DNA of 64,000 nucleotides from Dendrolimus kikuchii (Eukaryota > Arthropoda > Insecta > Lepidoptera > Lasiocampidae), in the NCBI GenBank assembly GCA_019925095.2, contig CM034389.1:382001-446000 (forward strand). The letters are read 5' to 3'. Below, piece after piece: positions 20,075-30,800 of the stretch. The position numbers and the translations under genes were made by a program. Numbering within the stretch: position 1 is the first letter of the stretch; each line of letters begins with the position of its first letter. The notes under the pieces were generated by a model, which worked only from the letters and a program-made list of their open reading frames with translations, was not told where the DNA came from and ran no database searches.

Positions 20075-20500
20075 TTGTTGCAAATAGATTCTGTAGTAGA
20101 GGCTTGGTGGCCTGCACTTGAGCGACACAAGCAAGAGCTGCGTGTCACGGAGATGAATATGCTGCGATGGATGTGTGGAGTGACGCGGAAAGACCGTGTC
20201 AGAAACCTCCGTATCTGCGGCTGTCTTCATGTTCGGCTAATTATATGGGGAAAAAATATCTAGCCATGCCGCCTCCGCCAGGCCCCGGTCGAAGGGGAAG
20301 ACCCAAGAAATGTTGGCTTGACGTTGTGGAGGATGACACGCGTACCAATGGTCTCAAAACGGGGGATGCTGAAGACCGCACAAAGTGGAGTAGAAAAGTA
20401 GAAAAGCGGACCCTGGGCGTCGGAGTGAACGCTCCGAACGCAACCGGGATTTAACGCTCGGATGATGACGATGATGGTGATGACTTGGTGGCTAAAGGGG
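20075..20500 (+). pseudogene. RTE-like LINE C-terminus, second family
   Basis: Two separated blocks are seen. RHKQELRVTEMNMLRWMCGV-TRKDRVRN (20114-20206) and GRRGRPKKCWLDVVEDDTR onward (20287-20410) match the C-terminal region of endonuclease-RT LINE proteins. The piece that normally joins them is lost, and the reading frame changes. After the stop a (GATGAT)n-like tail (20458-20485) serves as 3' end. It is distinct from the (TATG)n-tailed family. Confidence 0.7.
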
Positions 20501-20717
20501 CACAATATCCTGCATGGCAGTCTGCTGCGTAATAGAGGACTATGAACGTTGTTGCAGCCTGCACTGCATCTTGCATCACTGAGCAGAAAGAGTTTTGAGT
20601 CCTGCAAGTTAAGCACACTGCAGGATAGGGAATGGGCCTATTTAGGCACTCGTGACTTATAGCTGATTTACATTGATCCAGCTACTGACTTTAAACTCGA
20701 ATTCTTTTTGCATGTGA

Positions 20718-21000
20718 TATCTTAAATGACAGTTGGGACGATCGTGCATTACAAAGAAGGGAATGACTTAGTTCTATTGATAAAGCTGTTGCTGTCTTCG
20801 AAACGCAGCGTATAGAACACTCAGATGAGCAACATCTTATCAAAAGGAATCGCCCTAAAATCTTCTACAACTACACATAAGACTCACCAGGACAGCTGTA
20901 TTGCGCTCCTTGCAAAAGAACTTTTAAAACCAAATTTAGTTTCGCTATCCACCTTCGCACGCATAGCCGGACTTCACAAGCTTCGCTGTTGACTGATAAG
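20718..21000 (+). pseudogene. LINE C-terminal zinc-finger relic
   Basis: With one frame change near 20765 and an internal stop, the blocks DSWDDRALQRRE, SSIDKAVAVFETQRIEH and LYCAPCKRTFKTKFSFAIHLRTHS are read. The last has a C2H2 spacing (C..C...H...H) as found at the C-terminus of several insect LINE polyproteins. Assignment is by pattern only; an old zinc-finger pseudogene is the alternative. Confidence 0.45.
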
Positions 21001-21690
21001 TCAAGTCTATATATCAAATTTGAAGGAAGGCAATGCTGAATTCATACTGGCATCGTGTAAATTGATTTGAAGTTAGTACAGCGCTGACTTCAATATCCCA
21101 AATTAAATCTTTTGAAATCACTGGATGACAACTCGGTATTCACGTGTGAACAGCAGAGCTTCTCGAGTGCCGCGTGGCTCTGATAAAATCTGACCCTTAT
21201 GCAAATGACAGTAATTGAAACTGGCTATAGAGAACATACGCTGCTTAGGCAGGAGAATCTGTTCAATGTATATACCTACATCCCGAAGAAAAATATCGTA
21301 AGAAAACTATTTCTTCTGGGACAAGCGTCTTTCCTTTGAAATGATCTCTATAAACAAACTCACTTTCACTTCTATCCATCTATATGTATACATCATTGTC
21401 TTAGGCATGGTCGGGTATAATAATTTGTCATCCAGACGAAAGTTTGCATTGGTCTTGTTAAGAGGTAAACTGTTTAACCCAGGTGTATTGGCTAAAATCA
21501 AATTGAACATTCCAGTGAATTTGGTGATGAGACGTAGGCAGCCACCAATGTTCGTAATACCATACGTTAGGACCAACTTGCTTAATAAGGCGCCGATGAC
21601 ACAGACCTTCCGAATCTTTATCTGTACTGTAACTGAATTCACAAGAACTGCACATTATATTATATACTATGATGACTGAATCAATTTAGA
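21001..21690. other. Unassigned, two opposite open frames
   Basis: Open frames of about 111 codons occur on both strands across 21307-21679. Neither has a recognisable domain, and an open stretch on both strands at once suggests chance. Nothing else is seen. Confidence 0.4.
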
Positions 21691-21694
21691 TCCA

Positions 21695-21877
21695 TGATCA
21701 AATTGATCGTGTACTAGCAGAAGGTGATGTCAGGAGCCTTAAGAACAGACGAGCTTGCATGACAAGAGTTATGAATGTCAAAGAGGCAAGTGAGGTGTGT
21801 AAGAATAAGCCTAAATGGCGCTCTGTTGTTCGTGCCTACCTCGCAAGGGAACTGGCGTGAAGTTATGTATGTATGTA
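21695..21877 (+). pseudogene. RTE-type LINE, short 3' copy
   Basis: Begins at HDQIDRVLAEGD codons and reaches YLARELA, where a C-to-T change replaced Pro. Ends in (TATG)n. Confidence 0.8.
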
Positions 21878-22189
21878 TATTGATGTACATTGACTGCAAC
21901 TGATACTTTTAACCGTGTATAAAAATCTCTATAAATTTAAAACGTACTATAAATTGAGTTGCATTCGTAATGATATGCGTATTTGGGCGACGTAGAGCGT
22001 GGAGCACTTAATGAAATTTATCGATAAATTCAAATATCGTAAGTTTCACAAATTATTTTCCAATATGTCGATGGAATCTGTTTACTGGGTTTGGCATCGA
22101 AGTTGATAATAATATATATATATATGTATATGCAACGGTTTTTTGTGTTTATTGTAAGCTGAACTTTTTCAAAAATTATAATAATATAC

Positions 22190-22504
22190 ACTTTTTTTTT
22201 TATTGCAGGAGATCAGCAGACGCAAACGGCCCACTTGATGGAAAGCGGTTACCATCGCCTATGGACATTTGCTACAGCAAAGTTGCTACAAATGCGCTGC
22301 TGCTCTCTTAAAGGAGACTGGAACCTGGTCACTAATGCCGGAACACAACTCAAGGTCGTTATGACGACATACTTTAGACCAGGGGCGGTAGCCATCCAGT
22401 CGGGAAAACGCCCTACCACCTGGCTGTGGGTTGTTTTGTCGCCTCTTACGACAGGCCGCCAGGCCGCAGGAAATTGTATTCTTTCTCCGTTCCTGCACGG
22501 ATAA
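22190..22504 (-). mobile_element. SINE X copy, near full length
   Basis: Minus sense with a T10 run at the left and gttcctgcacgg at the right. It contains all blocks in order, with few differences from 62623-62930. Confidence 0.9.
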
Positions 22505-22668
22505 AAACACTACACTAGTCTAATAAGTCTGTAACCACACACTGACTCGTTCACTTGTACACACATACATATACACAGCCATTCACATATCCATACGTTT
22601 CCACATACATTAGAAATATTAAGACGAAAATTTCCAAATGTATAAATTTTAAAATATTTTTTTTTTAA

Positions 22669-23096
22669 TTGTATAACAAACGAGTTTTCTGTATGTGGGC
22701 TCTAACAACTGCAACCCAGCATTATACTACAGCAGGTATTTGCGATACCAAATTATTTCTGTCCACTGGTAACTATTTGTACTATTGCAACACTGGCGCG
22801 ATGCAACAGCAGCGCCACCTGTCGACTTACTTCCCTTCGCTTTTGTACATGTATCATTGTACAGTGCTCTCACGCAATAAATCATATATATCAAAAGTCG
22901 TGTGTGTCATTGGAATCTCACAATAACACCCCTACATACTCTGGTCCTTTGAACCGGATCCATAGGTCGCTGGTTCATATCCGGCTCGAAGGACCAGACG
23001 ATGTTGGGTTTTGTTGTAAAAGATTCCATTGAAGTAAGTCGATAGGTGGCGCTGCTGTTGCATCGCGCCAGTGTTGCAATAGTACAAATAGTTAAC
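22669..23096. mobile_element. Head-to-head LTR ends around a tRNA-Tyr 3' half
   Basis: Inverted 64-bp arms lie at 22769-22832 and 23032-23096 with very few mismatches. Inside, the left side reads to aataaatcatata then a PBS-like TGGTCCTTTGAACCGGAT (22942-22959). The right side, on minus, reads to TGGTCCTTCGAGCCGGAT (22996-22979). The two flanks before these sites are also alike (tggaatct...ctggtcc). Bases 22957-22996 match the 3' half of tRNA-Tyr plus CCA. It looks like two 5' LTR/PBS ends of one element family facing each other. No ORF. Confidence 0.6.
22957..22996 (+). other. tRNA-Tyr 3'-half-like sequence with CCA
   Basis: Reads anticodon-stem 3' strand, variable loop, T arm (gctgg-ttcatat-ccggc), acceptor strand tcgaagg, then acca. 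CCA is not genomically encoded in eukaryotic tRNA genes, so this is a retro-copied or primer-derived sequence, not a tRNA gene. No 5' half is present. Confidence 0.65.
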
Positions 23097-23298
23097 ATAC
23101 ACTATGTTAACGATTTCGAATAAATTTATAATTCTTTATCCCGACAAGTCCATTTCATTTTATTAACTGACAACGCTTCTATTATATTGACTTAATAATA
23201 TAAAGTGGCAAGGAACAATCTCTAGTAAAACTTAACTATGTCTACGTAGCTATCTTTTTACCTTGTACTCTCGAACCCATAACAATTCATGTATATTT

Positions 23299-23616
23299 TT
23301 TTTTTGCAGGAGATCAACAGACAGGCACATGGCCCACTTGATGGAAAGCGGTTACCATCGTCTATGGACATTTGCAACACCAAAGGTGCTACAAATGCGC
23401 TGCTGCTCTCTTAAGGGAAACTGGAACCTGGTCACTAATGCCGGAACACAACTCAAAGTTGTTATGGCGGCATGCTCTACTATACTATAATACCAGAGGT
23501 GGTAGCCATCCAGTCGGGCAAATGCCCTACCACTTGGCTGTGGGTTGTTAAGTCGCCTCTTACGACAGGCCGCCCGGCCGCATGAAATTGTATTCTTTCT
23601 CCGTTCCTGCACGGAT
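23299..23616 (-). mobile_element. SINE X copy, near full length
   Basis: Minus sense. A 6-7 bp irregularity (tatactataataccag) alters the middle near 23480, otherwise close to consensus. Confidence 0.88.
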
Positions 23617-23800
23617 ATGTTTTTTTAGTTAAGCTTTCACGTAAAACTACTAGAAACACTGGATCGGTCTTGCTGTAATTTTGTTCAAATGTAGTTTTAA
23701 TACCGAAAATGGACATAAATACTTTCATGCCAGGATATGGGATAGTTTGCGATATAAAATGAAATTAATCTTCCGGGTGCAAATAGCATATAACATAACA
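23617..23800 (-). mobile_element. Family H Helitron-like fragment
   Basis: Inverted counterpart of the head at 15660-15800 (acgtaaaactactag, gtagttttaataccgaaaatgg). Confidence 0.55.
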
Positions 23801-23864
23801 AATTAGTACAATGTAACCTGTATTAACACCTGTTCTTTAAACAAGAAGCCACGGGGTAAACTCT

Positions 23865-24079
23865 ACATACATACATACATAACTTCACGCCAGTTCCCTT
23901 GCGGGGTAGGCACAAACAATAGAGCGCCATTTAGGCCCATTCTTACACACCTCACTTGCTTCTTTGACATTCATAACTCTTGTCATGCACACTCCTCTGT
24001 TCTTAAGGCTGCTGACATCACCCTCTGCTAGTACACGATCAATTTGATCATGGAAGTTGTGTCGTGGCCTTCCACGGCT
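23865..24079 (-). pseudogene. RTE-type LINE, short 3' copy
   Basis: Minus-strand codons from the GRPRHNFHDQID block to YPARELA, followed by (TATG)n. Several substitutions, including one in the conserved T of RHTFHD. Confidence 0.8.
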
Positions 24080-24480
24080 TAACTCTAGTTCTTATATATA
24101 ATATTTTATATAATGAGTGGTCTACATTTTCATTCCTCACGAAGTTCTTGCGCTAGTGTAAAGCGTTTATACCATTTGTAACATTATTTGTTGGAGGTAT
24201 AGAATTATCGACATATCGATTAAACGCCCAGTGTCACGTGTCTAGCATACTGAGTGCAGTGCGCACTGTTCGTGTTTCGTACGGTAGGGCAGAACACAAT
24301 TTACAAACGAATTTATTGCCGACTGCATTGTTGCGATGCGCCACATACACACAGACGCACAGATCTAATTTAATGCAGCAGCTTTTGATTTGTTTCCATA
24401 ATAGCATTATCACTAGTTATGAACTTTATTATATATATCGCCTGTCCCTATTAACAATGTAGGATATGCAATTTTCGACA
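24080..24480. other. Unassigned spacer
   Basis: No repeat or gene recognised. A 74-codon frame at 24238 has no motif. Confidence 0.4.
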
Positions 24481-25615
24481 TTTTTTTTTTTAATTGCAGG
24501 AGTTCAGCAGACACGCAGACGGCTCTCCTTCGAGGCGGCCTCCCTCCTAGCCGGATCCCCACCATGGGACCTAGAGGCGCGCGTCCTTGCGGCCGTGTAC
24601 GATTGGCGCAAGGACGCCCTCAGTCGGGACTTCCGTCCTGCGCCTCGGGAAATCGAGGCTAAAAAGGCGGAGTTCCGGCAGGATCTCATGGTGGGATGGC
24701 GGAACCGACTTGCGCACCCCAGCGCCGGTCATAGGACCATAGAGGCAGTAAGGCCCGTCCTGCCGCAATGGATTGACCGGAGGCACGGCACCCTGACGTT
24801 CCGCCAGACGCAGGTACTGACCGGGCACGGCTGCTTCGGCCGGTACCTGTGTCGGATAGGGCGTGAGTCGTCGTCAGGGTGCCAGCACTGCAGTGCCAGC
24901 GTCGAGGACACGGCGTTGCACACTCTGCAGGAGTGTCCAGCCTGGGATGGGGAGCGCCGTGTCCTCGGCGCAAACATCGGACCAGACCTATCGCTCCCGG
25001 CCGTGGTCCAGGCCATGGTCGGGGGCCAACCTGGATGGGACGCCGTCGCCTCCTTTTGTGAGGCCGTCATGTCCGCAAAGGAGGCGGCGGAGCGGGAGAG
25101 AGAGCGAGCAGCCGCGCTCCTCTCCCGCCGCAATAACCGGTCTCGGCGCCGGAGGAATACGGTCCTCCGGCCGCCATGAACGCGCGGCGCGGGTGACGGT
25201 CAGGGGAGGCTATAAGGCCGTCACCCGCATCTAAAGCCGCCGAGCAGGGGGCGCGTCAGTGCCCGCGCGCGCCCCTCTCAATTATGAGTACGAAGAGGCC
25301 TGCCCCAGTGCTGGGGTGGGCCCACGCCAGCCGGGGTCGCGGAAGAAAAGCTCTCGCATATCCCGTGACCCCGGCTCATGGCATCAGGTGGCACCAAGGG
25401 GTTTTAGTGAGTATTCCGGCTCCTCTAGCCGGCGAGTCCCACACTCCCCCGCCGAAGTCTTCCCGGCGGGTTATGGCAACATACTTTCGACCAGGGGTGG
25501 TAGCCATCCAGTCGGGCAAACGCCCTACCACCTGGCTGTGGGTTGTTAAGTCGCCTCTTACGACAGGCCGCCCCAACGCAGGAAATTGTATTTTTTCTCC
25601 GTTCCGGCACGGATA
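24481..25615 (+). mobile_element. R1-clade LINE end lodged in a SINE X copy
   Basis: SINE X sequence in minus sense flanks the LINE: its 3' end at 24481-24522 and its 5' half at 25474-25615. The central 180 bp or so of the SINE is missing. The LINE part runs 24523-25473 in plus sense, holding ORF2 C-terminus and a GC-rich 3' region with gcccgcgcgcgcccc. The sharp rise in GC content matches the LINE borders. Confidence 0.75.
24516..25179 (+). pseudogene. R1-clade LINE ORF2, C-terminal part
   Basis: About 220 codons from RLSFEAASLLAGSPPWDLEA to TVLRPP and stop. The order of a helical linker, HGTLTFRQTQVLTGHGCFGRYL, then a zinc-knuckle-like CQHC...HTLQECPAW is that found after the RT in R1/TRAS-like LINEs. 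This is thought to bind RNA or DNA during target-primed reverse transcription. The frame is intact to the stop but lacks endonuclease and polymerase. The same region, with a frameshift, is at 46062-46801. An apparent upstream methionine (24466) lies in SINE X sequence, so it is a chimera and not a start. Confidence 0.8.
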
Positions 25616-26385
25616 GACATTTTGTTTTTATTTCACTAATGACCCTAAAAAAGCATTGTTTTTCAATAGCAGCAACAAAAAGGTAATTTTTCTTCATAGT
25701 TTTTAAAATAGCCACATTAACAATGTCATATATGCCACCGTCTCCCATTAACAATGACGAATGTTAACTGCCGACGTTATTAGCGGGGCGCGAGGGGGGT
25801 GTGCGGGGTATATTTTTGTAAGAAAGAAATTACTAAGACTGATTATCTAAGCTAATGAAACCTGAAATGTGATTATTAAGTGCCATTCATACAGGTAGAC
25901 TTTATAATTAATGATTTTAACAAATTTTATGGCAAAGATTGTTTTCATTTTGTCTCTAAATTGTCAATTATGTTTGATTATTTGTTATTTGTGAAACAAA
26001 TTTATTAAAAATTGGATTTAATTTATAATATCAATTTAAATACGACATAAACTTAAACAGGATTTACTAATGACAATGTTGTATGTGGCACTTCTTACAA
26101 AGAATAAATATGTTTGTCCATGTAACTTTGTTGGATGTGACAGATCCGACAAATCATGATGACCCATGTACGGATAACAAAGCCATTACTAGCTTTTCAA
26201 ACATTTAGATAAGTAAAAATGTTATTTAATTGCATTGCAAATAAGCTCTCGAACATATATTAACATATAATTTTTTTTTTTTAAATTTAATTCTTGTAGT
26301 AAAAAAAATATAAGCAATTCAAAGTTCAGAGCGCTCTCCTGTAACGTTGCTGATTTGCAGATCTCACTCTCTCTCTCATAACTTT
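25616..26385. other. Unassigned AT-rich spacer
   Basis: About 770 bp with no repeat shared within the window and no gene seen. One of the few stretches that may be original host sequence. Confidence 0.45.
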
Positions 26386-26697
26386 ATCCGTGCAGGAATG
26401 GAGAAAGAATACAATTTCCTGCGGCCTGGCGGCCTGTCGTAAGAGGCGACTAAACAACCCACAGCCAGGTGGCAGGGTATTTGCTCGACTGGATGGCGAC
26501 CACCCCTGGTCTAGAGTATGCCGCCATTACAACCTTGTGTTGTGTTCCGGCATTAGTGACCAGGTTGCAGTCCCCTTTAAGAGAGTAGCAGCGCATTTGT
26601 AGCAACTTTGGTGTTGCAAATGTCCATAGGCGATGGTAACCGCTTTCTATCAAGTGGGCCGTCTGCCTGTCTGCTGAACTCCTGCAATAAAAAAAAA
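26386..26697 (+). mobile_element. SINE X copy, near full length
   Basis: Plus sense: head ccgtgcaggaatgg, tail gaactcctgcaat then A11. Clear poly-A tail. Confidence 0.9.
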
Positions 26698-26996
26698 AAT
26701 AACCATATTATCAACCTATAAACACCCCATAGGCTCACCTTAACTGTTGTGTATAATTGGTACACTTGCGTCAGTAGTTGGCAGTGGCGGTTGCTGGTGG
26801 TAGTTGTTGGAGTGGTCTCTCGTAGTAGGAAGCTTTGAAGTTTCAGAAACTTGTTCTTCCAGTAGTGGTGCTTGGATACTGACCCCTTTTTTTTTTTTTT
26901 TTTGATAACGCAGGCGGAATATTTTTGGACACTGACCCTTGGAGTTGTCGGTTCAACTTGGTAGTTATTGAAGTCGTATATTACGGGCTTTATTTG
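26698..26996. other. Unassigned spacer
   Basis: Contains a T18 run (26887-26904) and 'cgtatattacgggc' near 26971, which is complementary to part of the 32-bp repeat unit that follows. No gene seen. Confidence 0.4.
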
Positions 26997-27263
26997 AAAC
27001 TCACGCTACCCGTAATATACTTTGTAAGCAACTCACGCTACCCGTAACATACTTTGTCAGCAACTCACGCTACCCGTAATATACTTTGTCAGCAACTCAC
27101 GCTACCTGTAATACACTTTGTAAGCAATTCACGCTACCTGTAATATACATTGTAAGCAATTTACGCTACCTGTAATACACTTTGTAAGCAACTTACGCTA
27201 TCTGCAATATAATATACTTTGTAAGAAACTCGTGCCACCTGTAATGTACTTTGTAAATAACTC
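26997..27263 (+). repeat. 32-bp minisatellite, about 8 units
   Basis: The unit contains actcacgctacc then gtaatatactttgtaa. Early units are nearly identical; later ones drift (ctacctg, tatctgc, gccacctg), with one 5-bp expansion near 27205. No ORF. Confidence 0.92.
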
Positions 27264-27346
27264 ACTCCAATTGTAAGTGTATTTATATTCAATCCAGCTG
27301 CGCCCGTGGTTTCACCCGCGTGGTGATGGAAAATCGTTATATTTCT

Positions 27347-27585
27347 TCCAGGTGGTAGGGCATTTGTCCGACTGGATGGCTACCACCCCTGGTCTAAAGT
27401 ATGTCGCCATAACAACCTTGAGTTGTGTTCCGGCATTAGTGACCAGGTTCCAGTTACCCTTAAGAGAGCAGCAGCGCACTTGTAGCATCTTGGTGTTGCA
27501 AATGTCCATAGGCGATGGCAACCGCTTTCCATCAAGTGGGCCGTCTGCCTGTCTGCTGATCTCCTGCAATAAAAAAATAATATAA
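27347..27585 (+). mobile_element. SINE X copy, 5'-truncated
   Basis: Plus sense from ccaggtggtagggc to gatctcctgcaat plus A-rich tail. Lacks the 5' 70 bp. Confidence 0.88.
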
Positions 27586-27775
27586 AAAAAATATTTTGGA
27601 TAATTTACACTATATCTTTTTTAAATTAAAGTCTATGTGTTATTCTGATGTGTAAGCTATATTATTGTAAAGTTTCATCAAAACCCTTTCAGTAGTTTTT
27701 GCGTGAAAGAGTAACAAATATACATTCATACATACATTCTTAGAAACTTTCACGTTTATAATATTAGTAGGGTAG
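27586..27775 (+). mobile_element. Helitron-like 3' end
   Basis: 'agtttcatcaaaaccc', 'cagtagtttttgcgtgaaaga', a catacatt microsatellite and 'cacgtttataatattagtaggg' come in the usual order of lepidopteran Helitron-like repeats. Confidence 0.6.
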
Positions 27776-28185
27776 CTAAACTACGACACAGCGTCTCCAT
27801 AATGCTGTACATTGAATCGTACACCTCGTCCTTATAACTCTGTCATTTTGATGTGCATGTTTCCCCCTATCTTTTTTATTACGATGTCTGTTTGTTCTCT
27901 TGACAGTGCCGAGCATGTACTGAGTTTCAGCAAAAAAACGTTTCCGTCCCGACGAAATGACTCTAATTCCTTGGCAGCGTGGCAAGCCTTTGGTTTGGGT
28001 TCGAAACGGAACTAACTTATATCCAAATTGAAATAAAAAAGTTTTTTTCAAAATAAGTTTCACCGGAGAACATTTTTGAAAATCATACATGTAAGTTAAA
28101 ATTTTAATTTACTTTCTATTCTATGTATCCTGCATCAAACTTATAATATCTTGATAAATGACGCCATGGAAATGCTAACGAAGTT
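27776..28185. other. Unassigned spacer
   Basis: Opposite open frames of 67 and 104 codons overlap here; neither shows a motif. Probably not coding. Confidence 0.4.
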
Positions 28186-29095
28186 TTCCTTTTTTTTAAT
28201 AGGCTGAAGTAGGCAAACAGGTAGACGGCCCACCTGATGGAAAGTGGTTACCGTCGCTTATGGACGTTTGCTACACCAGCGGTGTCACCAACGCGTTGCC
28301 GAGCTCGAAGAAATTTTATAACGCCCTTCTTAAATAACCCCATGTCGTAGCGCAAAGGGAAAACCGCGGCGGGAAGTTCCCTTCAGATCATTGTTGTACG
28401 CGGAATATATGTTCAACAAACCGTTGCGTAGTTGAGCGTGGGAGCTCAAGGAAATGGGGGTGAATATCCCGTTGCTGGCGACCGGTGCGGTTGCAAAAGT
28501 GAGGCGTTGGCACCAGACGATCACACAGTTCCTCAGAACATTCCCTGTCCAAAGATATCAAAGCCAGCATTTGTAAATAAAACACCCGAAAGATGATCAT
28601 GCAAAAAATGCAAACCATACCGCGATGCAATCCGACGGTGGCGACATCTAGTCTTGTAAAGACAAAACTGGCACTAAATAAATGTAATTAGAAACTGAAC
28701 ACTCCCCGTTATACAGACAGTAAAATACGCAGAGGGACGCAGTCTCTCCGAAGGCTAAGCGATTCTAAACCGCCTGTAAGTATGGGATTGTCGACGATAC
28801 GAACAGCGCGACACTGGATGGAGTCGAGGGGGTCAATCTGGGAAGCGGGTGCTCCGGCCCATAGATGTGATCAGTACTCCATATGTGGTCTGATTTGCGC
28901 TTTGTACAGCGCAAGTCGTTGCCGCGGAGTGAAGTACTGCTTGGACCGGTTTAGCACACAAAGCTTTTTAGAGGCAACTTTAGCCTTACCTTCCAGATGA
29001 CCCTAAAACTGAACGTCGTTCGTTACCTCGACGCCAGGGATCCCGATACTATTGGAGATAGTTAGATGTGTTCCTTGGTCTTTTTCCTGTTATTG
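28186..29095 (-). pseudogene. CR1/jockey-type LINE, C-terminal copy
   Basis: Minus-strand blocks in order: [105 protein letters not shown] and the final GVANVHKR-like end. LYKAQIRPHMEYCSHLWAGAP is a hallmark just after the RT domain of jockey/CR1-type LINEs. Stops and frame changes show decay. Its last 90 bp, in the 3' untranslated region, are alike to the tail of SINE X (tgatggaaagtggttacc; gcagacgg-like). There is no clear A tail; the left end is a T-rich run at 28188-28198. Confidence 0.8.
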
Positions 29096-29645
29096 CTAGT
29101 ATCGATTACATAATCTCATAAAATAAAAGTTGTCTCCGACAATAAAATTCAATTGAGGATCCGTTGAAAAGCTGTAATATTCGATGCCGTGGAATGGTTT
29201 GAAAAAATTAATAAATCAAAAAATCCCATTTGTCCCAAACGAGAGTTGAGCCCAATTTTTTTAATGAAACATTCCATCGCGTACGTTTGGCGGAATATAA
29301 TGAAAACGCTTCCCCGCTATTTGTTCACAAAGCGATTTGGTCAATATTTAATCTAGCCGTGTTGGTATTAGAATCAATAATCAATCAAGGGCTATTGTAC
29401 TAATAAAATGTGAATCAGTCAATAGAATACACTTCGTTAGTATTAACTTCCTAGCAAACAGCACATAGTAATTAAATCTCAATTTTAGCTGATTTGCATT
29501 AGTTATGAAGCGAATTAACTTGAGAAACTGGTTAGTTAATTAAGAAGTTGTAGACGAAAAAGATTAAGTAGATGTCTGTCTAAACAACGATAAGGACTCG
29601 CAAGTTAACTAGCTTCTTAAGTATTGCAAATGTAAATCAGGCTTT
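29096..29645. other. Unassigned spacer
   Basis: No repeat or gene recognised in about 550 bp. Confidence 0.4.
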
Positions 29646-29647
29646 AG

Positions 29648-30378
29648 ACTCTGTAGTGGAACACTTACAAGCCAATAGATGGCGCTGTACAATAATTGAG
29701 GTCGCAAACGTTTCAACTTTCAATCTTCAATAAACTTTATTCAACTTTCAATCAAGATTCAACTTTGATTAGCATAGGTGTGTTGCTGGAGAGTTTTTTC
29801 CGCCGCTTCTTCTCCTCCAGCTATAACACGTTTCGAAGCGGTAGTAATGATAGACTAGGATCGGCTCCGCCGGCGGAGTCGGTAATTGGTCCCCAAATAA
29901 TCACTTCAGCCTGTTGGCTTAGCTCATTCAGCCTTTTGCGGCTAAATCTCAATATAGAGTCAATCCCCCGCAGCGGTCGAGCCGAGGTCGAACCTCACAG
30001 GAGGTGCCTCCTCGAGCGTGCTGCTTCCGGGCTGAACGCCTCCGCTCCCACGGAGTCGGGAAGCCCCCAAAGTCCGGTATCGCTGAAACAGCCATCTGCG
30101 GCTATTCAGCGGGGTCCAGCTCCAATAACAAACAAACAAACGATTCAACTTTCAGTAACTTCAAGATCTCAAACTACCTTCAGTTAAGTGAAGAGAGTGC
30201 CCCTGTAAGGTAGGTGAGCGAGACGGAATGCTCCTCCATCTCAAAGTAATATCTTCCGGCGAGGCTATTGTTGTTCCTCGCAAGGAAATTTGGATATATT
30301 CTTTATACGTGTCGGGAAACGTTTGCAACCTGAATTATTGCACAGCGCCATCTATTGGCTTGTAAGTGTTTCACTACA
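29648..30378. mobile_element. TIR element with family N core
   Basis: About 61-bp terminal inverted repeats at 29652-29712 and 30313-30373 differ at few positions and contain 'aagccaatagatggcgctgta'. A third copy of this arm is at 53276-53345. The interior (29780-30135) is family N, also at 53445-53830 and, inverted, near 34040-34400. It looks like a non-autonomous DNA transposon that carries or was invaded by N. Confidence 0.65.
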
Positions 30379-30617
30379 ACTCTATTTCGAACTAGTATTT
30401 CGGTTCCAAATTAAGTACGTTTTAACGAAATTCGAGAACTTCTTAAAACGGGTGGTGAATGCAATTAGATAAATTAAGATTAAGAGTTATAATATGTATT
30501 ATTCAAAAACATCCGAGTTTTAGCTTCCAGTTGCGTTCAGAACATTTACTTCCAAGCCTGGTGTCCGCAACGATCAGTCTTGAACATTCAACGATTTACT
30601 AAGATTTCATAATTTAC
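30379..30617. other. Unassigned spacer
   Basis: Nothing recognised. Confidence 0.35.
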
Positions 30618-30800
30618 TAGCTGACCCGGCGAACTTCGTATCGCCATATTTGGAGGATTCTGGAACCCGATCTCAGCGCCGCCCACCAGTTCCAACGGTT
30701 GTAAGCTATCCTATCTTTCAAGTTGGATCAAACTGCACACGGTGTGCAAATTTGATTAAAATCGGTCAAGTAGTTTAGTCCATCGTGGACTATAAGATAG
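30618..30800 (+). mobile_element. Helitron-like repeat (S-related head)
   Basis: Starts actagctgacccggcg, followed by 'ctggaacccgatctcagcgcc' and 'aaatttgattaaaatcggtcaagtag', as in 52938-53155. Confidence 0.6.

Noticed and set aside
21307..21679. Overlapping opposite ORFs of about 111 codons
   Set aside because: No recognisable domain, and openness on both strands suggests chance.
22679..22926. Small ORF in the LTR-like region
   Set aside because: It spans LTR-like and PBS-like sequence and has no motif.
22957..22996. Functional tRNA-Tyr gene
   Set aside because: Only the 3' half is present and CCA is encoded, so it is primer-derived.
26997..27263. CRISPR-like array
   Set aside because: Direct repeats without unique spacers, in a eukaryotic context; it is a minisatellite.
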